64,000 nt of DNA from DATMER01 sp035556715 (lineage in GTDB: Bacteria > Acidobacteriota > Thermoanaerobaculia > Multivoradales > UBA5704), in assembly GCA_035556715.1 (NCBI GenBank), contig DATMER010000080.1, positions 7,057 to 71,056 of the forward strand, read 5' to 3'. The position numbers were made by a program, and so were the translations under genes. Below the pieces are notes generated by a model. The model had not been told where the DNA came from. It did not search any database and worked only from the letters and a program-made list of their open reading frames with translations. This document shows positions 8,796 to 16,259 of this stretch, piece after piece; position 1 is the stretch's first letter; each line of letters starts with the position of its first letter.

Positions 8796-9347
8796 TCAGC
8801 TCCAGCCCATGCGCTGGCGGAGCCGGGTGATGTGGGCCACGTGGTGCTTCCCGTGCCAGTCGTAGAGGCCGAGCAGGCTGTCGATCGTCATCGGGCCATG
8901 ATCCGGATGGTTGACCGTGCGGGCGAAGTCCTCGGGTCCGAGCGAGCGCAGGAGGCGGACCCAGCGGTCGTGGAGCGCTTCGAGCAGGGCGAACGAGACC
9001 TCGACCGGCGTGCTCTTGCCGTCCTCCAGCTCGGCCCATCGGGCTTCGTCGTAAGTCTTGATCGTAGGGTTGTCCTCGGTCAGGGCCAGCTTGAAGCGGA
9101 CGTACGAGTTGATATGGCTGTCCGGGACGTGATGGATGACTTGGCGCACGGTCCAGCCGCCGGGGCGGTAGGTCGTATCGAGCTGCTCCGGGGTCAATCC
9201 GAGGGTCGCGGCGCGCAGGCGGATCGGCGTGGCCGCGATGGACTCGATCGCGGCCTCCCGCTCCGCCGGGGTCAGTGACGCCACCTTCCGGAAGCGTCCG
9301 ATCGGGTACCGCAGGTCGGTCTCGGAATGCGTCAGGGTCTCGATCAT
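8796..9347 (-). CDS. DinB/YfiT-family putative metal-dependent hydrolase or thiol transferase
   Basis: A 183-residue four-helix-bundle protein of the DinB superfamily, YfiT/BstA branch. The metal-ligand histidines are visible: HHVPDSHIN in the second helix, and the late pair in DWHGKHHVAHI. The N-terminal DLRYPIGRF segment is typical of YfiT proteins, which are putative metal-dependent hydrolases; one subgroup are bacillithiol S-transferases. It lies 17 bp downstream of yaeQ on the same strand, so the two are probably co-transcribed. The actual substrate thiol is unknown. Confidence 0.9.
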   Translation of the reverse strand: MIETLTHSETDLRYPIGRFRKVASLTPAEREAAIESIAATPIRLRAATLGLTPEQLDTTYRPGGWTVRQVIHHVPDSHINSYVRFKLALTEDNPTIKTYDEARWAELEDGKSTPVEVSFALLEALHDRWVRLLRSLGPEDFARTVNHPDHGPMTIDSLLGLYDWHGKHHVAHITRLRQRMGWS

Positions 9348-9364
9348 GATCGGCTATCTCCCTT

Positions 9365-9916
9365 TCAAATCGTAATGTCGATTCGATGCTCGGTCACCGG
9401 ACCGGAGAGGCTCCGGGAGCCGACGGACAGGTAGATCTCCCCGCCGCTGACGGAGACGCTCAGCGACGTGCGGCGGTCGAGGAGCGGGACGGCGTCGGCG
9501 ATCAGCGCGCGGTCGAGCGCGTAGATCGGGATCTCGGCGGCGCGATGGATGCGGCGGCCGGCGAGCTGGCGCAGCAGGATGGCCGGGTTCTTGTGGGTGT
9601 AGACGGCCACGCGATCGGCGGCCTTGGCGGCCTTGTTGAGCCGGTCGGCGTCGGGCGTGCCGATCTCGATCCAGGTCTTGACGCGCCCCGTGGGATCGAC
9701 GACCCGCACCGGGGGCTCGTCGGGATCGGACACGCCGCCCTTGGAGAAGGCGATGCCCTCCTCGTACTCCAGGCAGTAGGCGAGGACGCGGGTGAGCATG
9801 AACTCCAGCGTCTCGGACGGATGGAGGGCCACGCGCAGCGCGAGGTCGTCATAGACGCCGCGGTCGGCATCCGCCAGAGAGACGTCGAGGTTGTAGACCG
9901 TCGAGGTCAGCGCCAC
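9365..9916 (-). CDS. yaeQ: YaeQ family protein
   Basis: 183 residues, the full length of YaeQ proteins, which have a PD-(D/E)XK nuclease-like fold and an unproven biochemical role. Matching stretches are the start MALTSTVYNLDVSLAD, the HPSETLEFMLTRVLAYCLEY segment, the WIEIGTPDADRL core with the candidate acidic residues, and the AVYTHKN strand. Upstream (9917-10211, ~295 bp) I see no gene and no convincing regulatory site. It is paired with the DinB-family gene downstream. Confidence 0.92.
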   Translation of the reverse strand: MALTSTVYNLDVSLADADRGVYDDLALRVALHPSETLEFMLTRVLAYCLEYEEGIAFSKGGVSDPDEPPVRVVDPTGRVKTWIEIGTPDADRLNKAAKAADRVAVYTHKNPAILLRQLAGRRIHRAAEIPIYALDRALIADAVPLLDRRTSLSVSVSGGEIYLSVGSRSLSGPVTEHRIDITI

Positions 9917-10211
9917 GCGCCTGTCCTTTGGGAAACGACCCTGCCCGGGAGGGGTAGGGAGCTTGGAGGGAGTATATCCGAACCCTCGCCGGGACCGCCG
10001 GCTCCCGACCAGCGAGGAGACTTGTCACAAGGCTGTCACACTCTTGCCAAGGTCAGGGCGCTGCCGAGCTGCCTTCGGGCGATTGTCCGTGAAGGATTGG
10101 AGCCCTCCGGGGAGTACTTCCTGAGCTATGAAGAGCTGCGGTCCTATGTGGACCCAAGGGTCCGCTGTCCCGGGCCGTCCGCTGACGGAGTCCAGCAGAC
10201 CCTCCGGCCAG

Positions 10212-10658
10212 TTATCCCTTCGCCTCCAGGTCGAGAGCGGGGCTGTTCTTGACGACCACGGTCTTGGCCCATTTGTCACCGAAGCGCCTGCCCTCCGAAG
10301 AGAAGACCATGCAGGCATCGACCAGGTTGAAGAACGGAATGGCAAGACTGAGTTGACGCGTAATGGCTGCTCCATAGTCACCCTTGATCGGTTTGCCGGT
10401 ATCTATGTTGACGACGCGAAGCCCCAGCACCTTCTTCCCGACGCTCTGCCCTCCGAGGAAGGGCAGGGCGTCCTTCGTCCAGATGTAAAGGATCGCCCAA
10501 ATCCATCCCACTATTGGGATGAACGCAGGGACACCTGCGACGAGCGCATCCAGACAACTGGCTAGAAAGCGCTGGCCTGCGGAAGCAGGCTCGCGAGCCG
10601 GAGCGGGGAACCTCGATTCAGCGGACACGATGTTCGGTGTTTGGACTGGCTGCGACAT
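10212..10658 (-). CDS. RDD family membrane protein
   Basis: 148-residue small integral membrane protein of the RDD family. It has the first-helix R...D pattern (GQRFLASCLDALVAGV), two to three hydrophobic segments (one around FIPIVGWIWAILYIW), and the conserved GKKVLGLRVVNIDTGKP loop followed by a final hydrophobic segment. Some family members have been linked to ion transport or sodium tolerance; no function can be assigned here. It is monocistronic, with about 155 bp to the gene upstream. Confidence 0.85.
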   Translation of the reverse strand: MSQPVQTPNIVSAESRFPAPAREPASAGQRFLASCLDALVAGVPAFIPIVGWIWAILYIWTKDALPFLGGQSVGKKVLGLRVVNIDTGKPIKGDYGAAITRQLSLAIPFFNLVDACMVFSSEGRRFGDKWAKTVVVKNSPALDLEAKG

Positions 10659-10814
10659 CTCTGGCTCCGTTCTTGAGTGAAAAGCCTCGTCATTGAGGCA
10701 GCGAGTACGCCTCCCGATCTCTTCGCACGATTGGGAGACACCTACTGCGTCCGCAATGTTTATGAGGATTGATCCGCCAGAGCGGGGAAAGCGTCAATGC
10801 CGGGGAGCAGGCGA

Positions 10815-11813
10815 TCAATCGACCCTGAGGACGACATTCCCCACAGCCCGGCCCTGCTCGACCAGCTCGTGCGCCTCCGCGATCCTTTCCAGCGGAAGGC
10901 GCGCGGCGATGTTGTGCTTCAGGCTGTCCGTTGCGAGCAGATGCGTGAGGTCCGTAACCGCGCGCGTCCGGTCGTCAAGGTTCAGGTTGTAGACGATGAA
11001 GAAGCGCAGGCGCACGTTCTTGATGATGGCGGGCACGAAGGGAACGGAGATCTCCGAGGCGCCGCTGCCGTAGACGACGATGTCGCCCTCGGGCCGCAGG
11101 GCCGCGAGATCGCCGCCGGCGTTGACCGCGAAGTCGACCTCGATGATGCGGTCGAGCCCCTTCCCGCCGGTGGCATCCTGACACCTCGCCACGAAGTCCT
11201 CGGTCTTGTAGTTCACGACGAGGTCGGCTCCCGCCCACCGAGCGAGCTCGGCTTTCTCCGGCGAGCTGACCGTGGCAATGACCTGCTTCGCGCCCTTCAG
11301 CTTCGCGAACTGGATGGCGTAATGTCCGACCGCCCCAGCGCCGCCCGCGACGAGCACGCTCTTGTCCACGACCCCGCCGTCCACGGTCACGGCGTGATAG
11401 GCGGTGAGCGCGGGTATGCCCAGGCAGGCGCCCACCGCCAGATCGACGCCGTCCGGGAGCGGGACTGCCTGGGCTGAAGGCAGGACGACATACTCTGCGG
11501 CGGTCCCATGCGCTCGCCCCCACGCCGCGTTCCACACCCAGCCCCTTTCACCGATGCGTGCCGGATCGACACCATCGCCAACCTGATCGATCACGCCGGC
11601 CCCATCGCTGTGAGGCACGATCCGCGGAAATGGCAATGTCTTCGTGCGGGCGCCGGCACGGGACTTCACATCCGACGGATTGACACCGGACCAGGAGAGC
11701 TTGACGCGGACCTCACCGGGTCCGGGTGTGGGAGTCGGTAGCTCTTCAATGGTGAGCACATCGCCAGCCGGCCCGGTACGTTCGTAGACTGCGGCACGCA
11801 TGGGAGACCTCAC
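10815..11813 (-). CDS. NADPH:quinone oxidoreductase-like (zinc-independent MDR) protein
   Basis: 332-residue medium-chain dehydrogenase/reductase of the quinone oxidoreductase (QorA-like) type, reducing a quinone or enone with NADPH. It has an N-terminal GroES-like domain (PGEVRVKLSWSGVNPSDVKSR) lacking catalytic-zinc Cys/His ligands, and a Rossmann domain with VAGGAGAVGHYAIQFAKLKG for the nucleotide. The C-terminal HELVEQGRAVGNVVL segment is typical of the family. The start could be the internal Met at 11801 (MRAAVYE), which matches the usual family N-terminus better. Confidence 0.92.
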   Translation of the reverse strand: MRSPMRAAVYERTGPAGDVLTIEELPTPTPGPGEVRVKLSWSGVNPSDVKSRAGARTKTLPFPRIVPHSDGAGVIDQVGDGVDPARIGERGWVWNAAWGRAHGTAAEYVVLPSAQAVPLPDGVDLAVGACLGIPALTAYHAVTVDGGVVDKSVLVAGGAGAVGHYAIQFAKLKGAKQVIATVSSPEKAELARWAGADLVVNYKTEDFVARCQDATGGKGLDRIIEVDFAVNAGGDLAALRPEGDIVVYGSGASEISVPFVPAIIKNVRLRFFIVYNLNLDDRTRAVTDLTHLLATDSLKHNIAARLPLERIAEAHELVEQGRAVGNVVLRVD

Positions 11814-11846
11814 TTTCCATGGTTTCCAAGGGTATCAATAGATTTT

Positions 11847-13046
11847 TTACTGTCGCGCCCCTGCCCCCGCCGCCCTCCCGGTCGCCCAGGCCCAGGCGAA
11901 GTTGTGGCCGCCGATGGTACCGAAGGCGTCCAGGATCTCGCCGCAGAGGAAGAGGCCGGGGTGGAGGCGGCTCTCCAGGGTGCGCGGGTCGACCTCTCCG
12001 AGCGCCACGCCTCCGCCCGTCACCTCGGCCTTGCGATAGCCCTCGTCGCCGGTCCAGGGGAGGGGATAGCGGGTGAGCAGCTCCACCAGCTTGCGGCGCT
12101 CCTCGCGGCGGAGCTGGGGGAGGGGACGGCCGGGATCGACTCCAGCCTCCGCGAGGAGCGTTTCGGCCAGGCGGTCGGGGAGCGCGCGGCGGAGGGGGGT
12201 GGCCACCGCGCCCGGTCCTGCCCGTAGCCGGCGGTCCCACTCTTCGGCACCGGCGGATGTCCAACTTAGATAGAAAGGTAGTCGGGAGCGGACGGCGAGG
12301 TGGGAAGCGTCGAGCACCGCGGGGCCGCTGTAGCCCCGGTGGGTGAAGAGGAAGCCTCCGCTCGTCCGGAGCTTCCCGGCCTCCAGGGTGACTTCCAGGG
12401 AGATCCCGGCGAGCGGCTTGTGGCGGGGAGGGTCCGCGGTCAGCGGCGTCAGAGCGGGATAGGTCTCATGGATCGTGTGGCCTAGGCGCCGGGCGATCCG
12501 CAGGCCGGCGCCGTCGCTGCCAGTTCCAGGCAGGGACAATCCCCCTGTAGCGAGGATGATCGCCGAGGCGCGGATCACCTTCGCTTCCTGCAGCCGGACG
12601 ACCCACGCGCCGTCCGAAGGGAAGAGATCCTCGACCACCGCGTCGAAGACGATCTCCACTCCCTTGCGGGCGGCGAGACGGAGGAGCCCGTCGCGCACGT
12701 CCCGGGCCTGGTTGGAGACGGGGAAGAGCTTGCCGGTCTCCTCCTCCAGGGCGAGAGGGACCCCCACCTCCTCCTCGAAGAACCGGCGCTGCTCCGTGAG
12801 CGGCCAGGAGAGGAGCATCTTCCGCAGGGTGTTCGGAGACGAGGCGGTCACGAACCGCTGCGGCTCCAGGGAAGAGGGGAGGACGTTGCACCGTCCGCCC
12901 CCGCTCACCAGGATCTTGCGCCCGCCGTCGCGGGTTCGTTCTAGGAGGAGGACCTTGCGGGGGCCTCCGGCCGCGAAGATGGCCGCGACGGTCCCCGCCG
13001 CCCCGGCTCCGACGACAGCGATGGGGAGCTGGGCGGGGGAGGTCAC
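11847..13046 (-). CDS. NAD(P)/FAD-dependent oxidoreductase, HI0933/BaiN-like
   Basis: 399-residue flavoprotein of the HI0933 family. The dinucleotide-binding motif is VVGAGAAGTVAAIFAA at residues ~10-25, followed by the family signature GGRKILVSGGGRCNV. The second FAD contact ILATGGLSLPGTGSDG lies mid-sequence, and the C-terminal GEILDAFGTIGGHNFAWAWATG motif is characteristic. Members act on varied substrates; some reduce bile-acid intermediates. Here the substrate is unknown. It is transcribed alone, away from the repeat array that starts about 50 bp upstream of its start codon. Confidence 0.93.
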   Translation of the reverse strand: MTSPAQLPIAVVGAGAAGTVAAIFAAGGPRKVLLLERTRDGGRKILVSGGGRCNVLPSSLEPQRFVTASSPNTLRKMLLSWPLTEQRRFFEEEVGVPLALEEETGKLFPVSNQARDVRDGLLRLAARKGVEIVFDAVVEDLFPSDGAWVVRLQEAKVIRASAIILATGGLSLPGTGSDGAGLRIARRLGHTIHETYPALTPLTADPPRHKPLAGISLEVTLEAGKLRTSGGFLFTHRGYSGPAVLDASHLAVRSRLPFYLSWTSAGAEEWDRRLRAGPGAVATPLRRALPDRLAETLLAEAGVDPGRPLPQLRREERRKLVELLTRYPLPWTGDEGYRKAEVTGGGVALGEVDPRTLESRLHPGLFLCGEILDAFGTIGGHNFAWAWATGRAAGAGARQ

Positions 13047-13102
13047 CCGCCCTGTGTATCACGCGGGGAGCGCCGCCGCTCACCCTACCTGCGGCGCTGG
13101 AA

Positions 13103-13360
13103 GGCTGAAATTATCCCGTAGAGCCTGTTTTCCGGCGCGGACAGCCTGTTTTCGGCGTAGAGAGGCTGAAAGTCTGGCTGTAGAGCCTGTTCGCGGCGCG
13201 TAGAGGCTGAAAATCGGGCCGTACAGGCTGTTTTCGGCGCGGAGAGCCTGTTTTCGGCCCGTAGAGACTATTTGTTGGCGTGGATAGCCTGTTTGCGGCG
13301 CGGAGAGGCTATTCGCGGCGGTGGCAGGCTGTCCACGGTATTTAGAGGCTCTCCGCGAGG
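13103..13360. repeat. Noncoding tandem array, 13 units, period ~20.3 bp
   Basis: Degenerate direct repeats with consensus close to GTAGAGSCTGTTTTCGGCGC. The GCCTG/GGCTG core starts at 13103, 13123, 13144, 13164, 13185, 13205, 13226, 13246, 13266, 13287, 13307, 13327 and 13347, giving spacings of 20-21 bp throughout. The period is not a multiple of three, and frames are broken, so it is not coding. There are no spacers, so it is not CRISPR. It occupies most of the 13047-13474 gap between the flavoprotein start and the metal-efflux operon, whose genes diverge from it. Confidence 0.9.
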
Positions 13361-13474
13361 TTTTCTGGCGATCCCCGGCGCGGAAGGGCTTCCGGGCGCC
13401 CGCTTCTGTGGCTCACGACCGGCGCAGGTCGAGCCGCAGGTTTCCGCTCGGTTGTTGAGATAAGATCGCCTTCC

Positions 13475-13765
13475 ATGGCGCGACACCCCGTCCTCCGCTT
13501 CGCAGTCCTGGTGGTTGCCTTGTCGCTCCTGCTGCCCTTGGCTGCCGTCGAGGCTTCCTGCACCGACTGCCTCTGGGCGGCTTCCCCGGACTGCTGCCCT
13601 CAGCCGTGCTGCCCGTGCTGCGTCCACAGTCCGGCTCTGGCCGGTATTGCTCGGGCGCATGTGGCCCTGGCAGAGATCGGCTTGGCCGGCAATCCGTTCG
13701 AGGACCGCACCCTTCCTTCGAATCCCTGCGACGTCTTCCACGTCCCGAAGCCCTCTCTCGTCTGA
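13475..13765 (+). CDS. Small exported Cys-rich protein ahead of metal efflux operon
   Basis: 96 residues: a signal peptide (VLRFAVLVVALSLLLPLAAVEA) then a cysteine cluster CTDCLW...CCPQPCCPCC with nine Cys within 27 residues, and a C-terminal segment with few charged residues. I recognise no family. Its position 75 bp upstream of the czcC-like gene in the same direction, and the thiol-rich segment, suggest a periplasmic metal-binding or sensing peptide for the efflux pump; this is inference. The ribosome site is weak. Codon use and GC match the neighbours. Confidence 0.6.
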   Translation: MARHPVLRFAVLVVALSLLLPLAAVEASCTDCLWAASPDCCPQPCCPCCVHSPALAGIARAHVALAEIGLAGNPFEDRTLPSNPCDVFHVPKPSLV

Positions 13766-13840
13766 TCCCAGGTCCGTTGTTTGAGTCCGGCACGTCCCCG
13801 TGGGCGTGACGTCCGACCCTGCTTTCGCGAGAGGTGACCG

Positions 13841-15058
13841 ATGAGACTTCGATGGGTGTGGCCGTGGGCCGCGCTGCTTCTGTATCCCCTTCCCGGCTAC
13901 GGCCAGGAAAGAGTGTTGACGATCGACGAGGCGCTCGCCCTGGCCCGGGAGCAGGCCGCGAGCGTCGTGCTGGCGAAGGGACGGATCGAGGAGGCCCGCG
14001 CTCGCCAGGCGCAGGCCGGGCGTCGGTTCCAGGAGAACCCCGCGCTGGAGGTGAACGGCGGGCTCCGGAGGGCGGAGGACGAGCACTTCGATTTCGAGGC
14101 CGCCGTGAGCCAGGACCTGTATTCCGGGAGCCGGCGGACCGCGAGGCTCGCGGGGACCCGCGCCGCTCTCGAACGGGCGGAGGCCGAGTTGGAAGATGCC
14201 CGGCGGCTGCTTCTGCGGGACGTCTGGACCACATTCGTCCGCGTCGTGGCAGCTCAGGAGCGGGCGGCGTTCCTCGCGCGGAGCCGCGAGGCCGCGGACG
14301 CTCTCCTCTCCGCGACCGAGCGGCGGTACGAGGCCGGCGAGGCCACCGCGCTCGAGCTGAACCGCGCCCGCACTGCCGCGGCCGGTGCCCGGGCCGGGCA
14401 GGGCTCGGCCGAAGCCGAGGGGAGCGCCACGCTCGCCGGGCTGAAGGCGCTCCTCGGTCTCGACCCCGGGGAAGCCGTCGAGGTGCGCGGTCCGCTTCCT
14501 GCCCGTCCTCCTGTGGAGGTCGAAAGCCTTCTCGCGGGTCTCGATCGACGGCCGGATCTCCAGGCGCTCGCCGCGGAGCTGCGCGAGGCCGAGGCCGAGG
14601 TCCTGCTTGGACAAGCCCTGACGCGGCCCGAAGTGGGGGTGCGTGGCGGCGTCGCGCGGGAGGAGGGGGCGGAGATCGTCACGGCTGGCGTCGTGGTGAC
14701 CCTTCCCTTCCACAACCGAGGCGAGGAGACCCTTGCGGTGGGGCAGGCGCGGGCCGATGCGCTCCGCCAGGCCCTTGCCGCCTCCCGGCGCGCCGCCGAG
14801 ATGGAGGTCCGGGGATGGCACTCGGCCCTGACCCGACGTCTTGCCGCGGCGCGGGAGCTGGAGCAGACGGCGCTTCCTGCCCTGGACGACAACGAGTCGC
14901 TCGCCTTGAAGAGCTTCGAGGCCGGCGAGATCAACCTGGGAGAGCTCCTCCTGATCCGCCGCGAGATCCTGGAAACCCGCCTCGCCTACCTGGACCGCCT
15001 CCTCGACGCCTCGTTGACGCGCCTCGAGCTGGAGTCGGCCGCCGGAGCCCTGCGATGA
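13841..15058 (+). CDS. TolC-family outer membrane efflux protein (CzcC-like)
   Basis: 405-residue outer-membrane channel subunit of a tripartite heavy-metal efflux system. It has a signal peptide (AALLLYPLPGYGQE), then two long alpha-helical hairpin repeats characteristic of TolC/CzcC (LTIDEALALAREQAA, ENPALEVNGG, and the second-half AGVVVTLPFHNRGEE and LKSFEAGEINLGELLL motifs). A GAGAGG ribosome site precedes the ATG. The stop overlaps the czcB-like start as ATGA, so translation is coupled. Confidence 0.93.
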   Translation: MRLRWVWPWAALLLYPLPGYGQERVLTIDEALALAREQAASVVLAKGRIEEARARQAQAGRRFQENPALEVNGGLRRAEDEHFDFEAAVSQDLYSGSRRTARLAGTRAALERAEAELEDARRLLLRDVWTTFVRVVAAQERAAFLARSREAADALLSATERRYEAGEATALELNRARTAAAGARAGQGSAEAEGSATLAGLKALLGLDPGEAVEVRGPLPARPPVEVESLLAGLDRRPDLQALAAELREAEAEVLLGQALTRPEVGVRGGVAREEGAEIVTAGVVVTLPFHNRGEETLAVGQARADALRQALAASRRAAEMEVRGWHSALTRRLAAARELEQTALPALDDNESLALKSFEAGEINLGELLLIRREILETRLAYLDRLLDASLTRLELESAAGALR

Positions 15059-16251
15059 GCACGAGGACCTGGATGATCTGGATCGCCCTGCTTCTTCCCA
15101 TCGCCGGATGCGGCGGCGGAGAGACAAAAGAAGAGGCCGGCCATGTGGAAGAGGCCGGAGAGCACGGTGAAGAGGAGCACGCCGAAGGCGAGCACACGGA
15201 GGAGGAAGGGGTGCTCGCAGTGGATGCCGAGGTGCTCCGGGACCTGAGGCTCACCACCTTCCCCGCCGAGCTGCGCCCGGGAGGGGAGGGGGTGACCGCC
15301 CTCGGCGAGCTGAAGGTGGACGAGAACGTCTATGCCGAGGCGGGCTCTCCCATTCACGCCCGGGTCGTCCTTCCGGTCGCGAGCCCGGGCCAGCTCGTGC
15401 GCCGCGGCCAGCCCCTGGCCGAGCTGCAGAGCGTGGAGGTGGGGCAGGCGCGGGCGCAGCGGACCGCGGCCCAGGCCCGGGCCGAGCTCGCCCGGAAGAC
15501 CGTGGAGAGGAAGCGCGGGCTTGCCGAGGAGCGGATCGTGTCGCGCGGCGAGCTGCAACGGGCCGAGGCCGAAGCCGCCGAGGCGGAGGCGGACCTGCGG
15601 TCTGCCGAGGCGGGCCTCGAGGCTTTGGGAGTGGGGCAGGGGAGGGCTGGCAGGCTCTCCGATTTCACTCTGACCTCTCCGATCTCCGGCACGGTGCTGG
15701 AGCGGTTTGCGGTGCGGGGCCAGAGCGTCGAGCCTTCCCGGCCGCTGTTCCGGATCGGCGACCTTTCGCGCCTCTGGCTCGTGGTGCAGGCACCGGAGAG
15801 AGATGCCGTCCGGATGAGAGAGGGCTCGTCCGCGGAGGTCGCGCTGGCGGCGCTCCCGGGGCAGAAGCTCCGCGGGACCGTCGAGTGGGTGGGCCGCGAG
15901 GTGGACGCCCACTCGCGGACCGTGCCCGTGCGCATCGTCCTGGCGAACAAGGACGGTCGGCTGAAGCCGGGGATGTTCGCCACTGCCTGGATCTCGACAG
16001 GCGCCCAGGGGGAACAGGTGGTTGCCGTGCCGGCCACCGCCCTCCAGAGAATGGACGACGAATGGATCGTCTTCCTGCCTCGCGGAGAGGGCCGGTTCGA
16101 GGTACGGCCCGTGGAGCGCGGGCGGGACCTCGGGAACGAGGTGGCGATCCTCTCCGGCCTGAAGCCGGGGGAGCGCGTCGTGGTCGAGGGCGCCTTCGTG
16201 CTCCGCGCGGAGGCCGAGAAGGGCGAAGGCGGCGGAGAGCACCACCACTAG
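15055..16251 (+). CDS. Efflux RND periplasmic adaptor subunit (CzcB-like)
   Basis: 398-residue membrane-fusion protein linking the inner-membrane pump to the outer-membrane channel. The N-terminus carries a lipobox-like LLLPIAGCGGG, so it is probably a lipoprotein. It is followed by a His/Glu-rich stretch (HVEEAGEHGEEEHAEGEHTE) that could bind divalent metal. Then come the barrel-sandwich, an alpha-helical hairpin (~150-205), and the beta-barrel with ISGTVLERFAVRGQSVEP. The C-terminal end is EGGGEHHH. The metal-binding termini and CzcC/CzcA neighbours point to Zn/Co/Cd or Cu efflux. Confidence 0.93.
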   Translation: MSTRTWMIWIALLLPIAGCGGGETKEEAGHVEEAGEHGEEEHAEGEHTEEEGVLAVDAEVLRDLRLTTFPAELRPGGEGVTALGELKVDENVYAEAGSPIHARVVLPVASPGQLVRRGQPLAELQSVEVGQARAQRTAAQARAELARKTVERKRGLAEERIVSRGELQRAEAEAAEAEADLRSAEAGLEALGVGQGRAGRLSDFTLTSPISGTVLERFAVRGQSVEPSRPLFRIGDLSRLWLVVQAPERDAVRMREGSSAEVALAALPGQKLRGTVEWVGREVDAHSRTVPVRIVLANKDGRLKPGMFATAWISTGAQGEQVVAVPATALQRMDDEWIVFLPRGEGRFEVRPVERGRDLGNEVAILSGLKPGERVVVEGAFVLRAEAEKGEGGGEHHH

Positions 16252-16259
16252 GAGCCCTT

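Noticed and set aside
9917..10211. Small gene between yaeQ and the RDD gene
   Set aside because: No frame has a ribosome site or a recognisable product; about 295 bp of plain intergenic DNA.
13103..13360. CRISPR array
   Set aside because: Units are contiguous with no unique spacers, there is no cas gene, and units vary too much.
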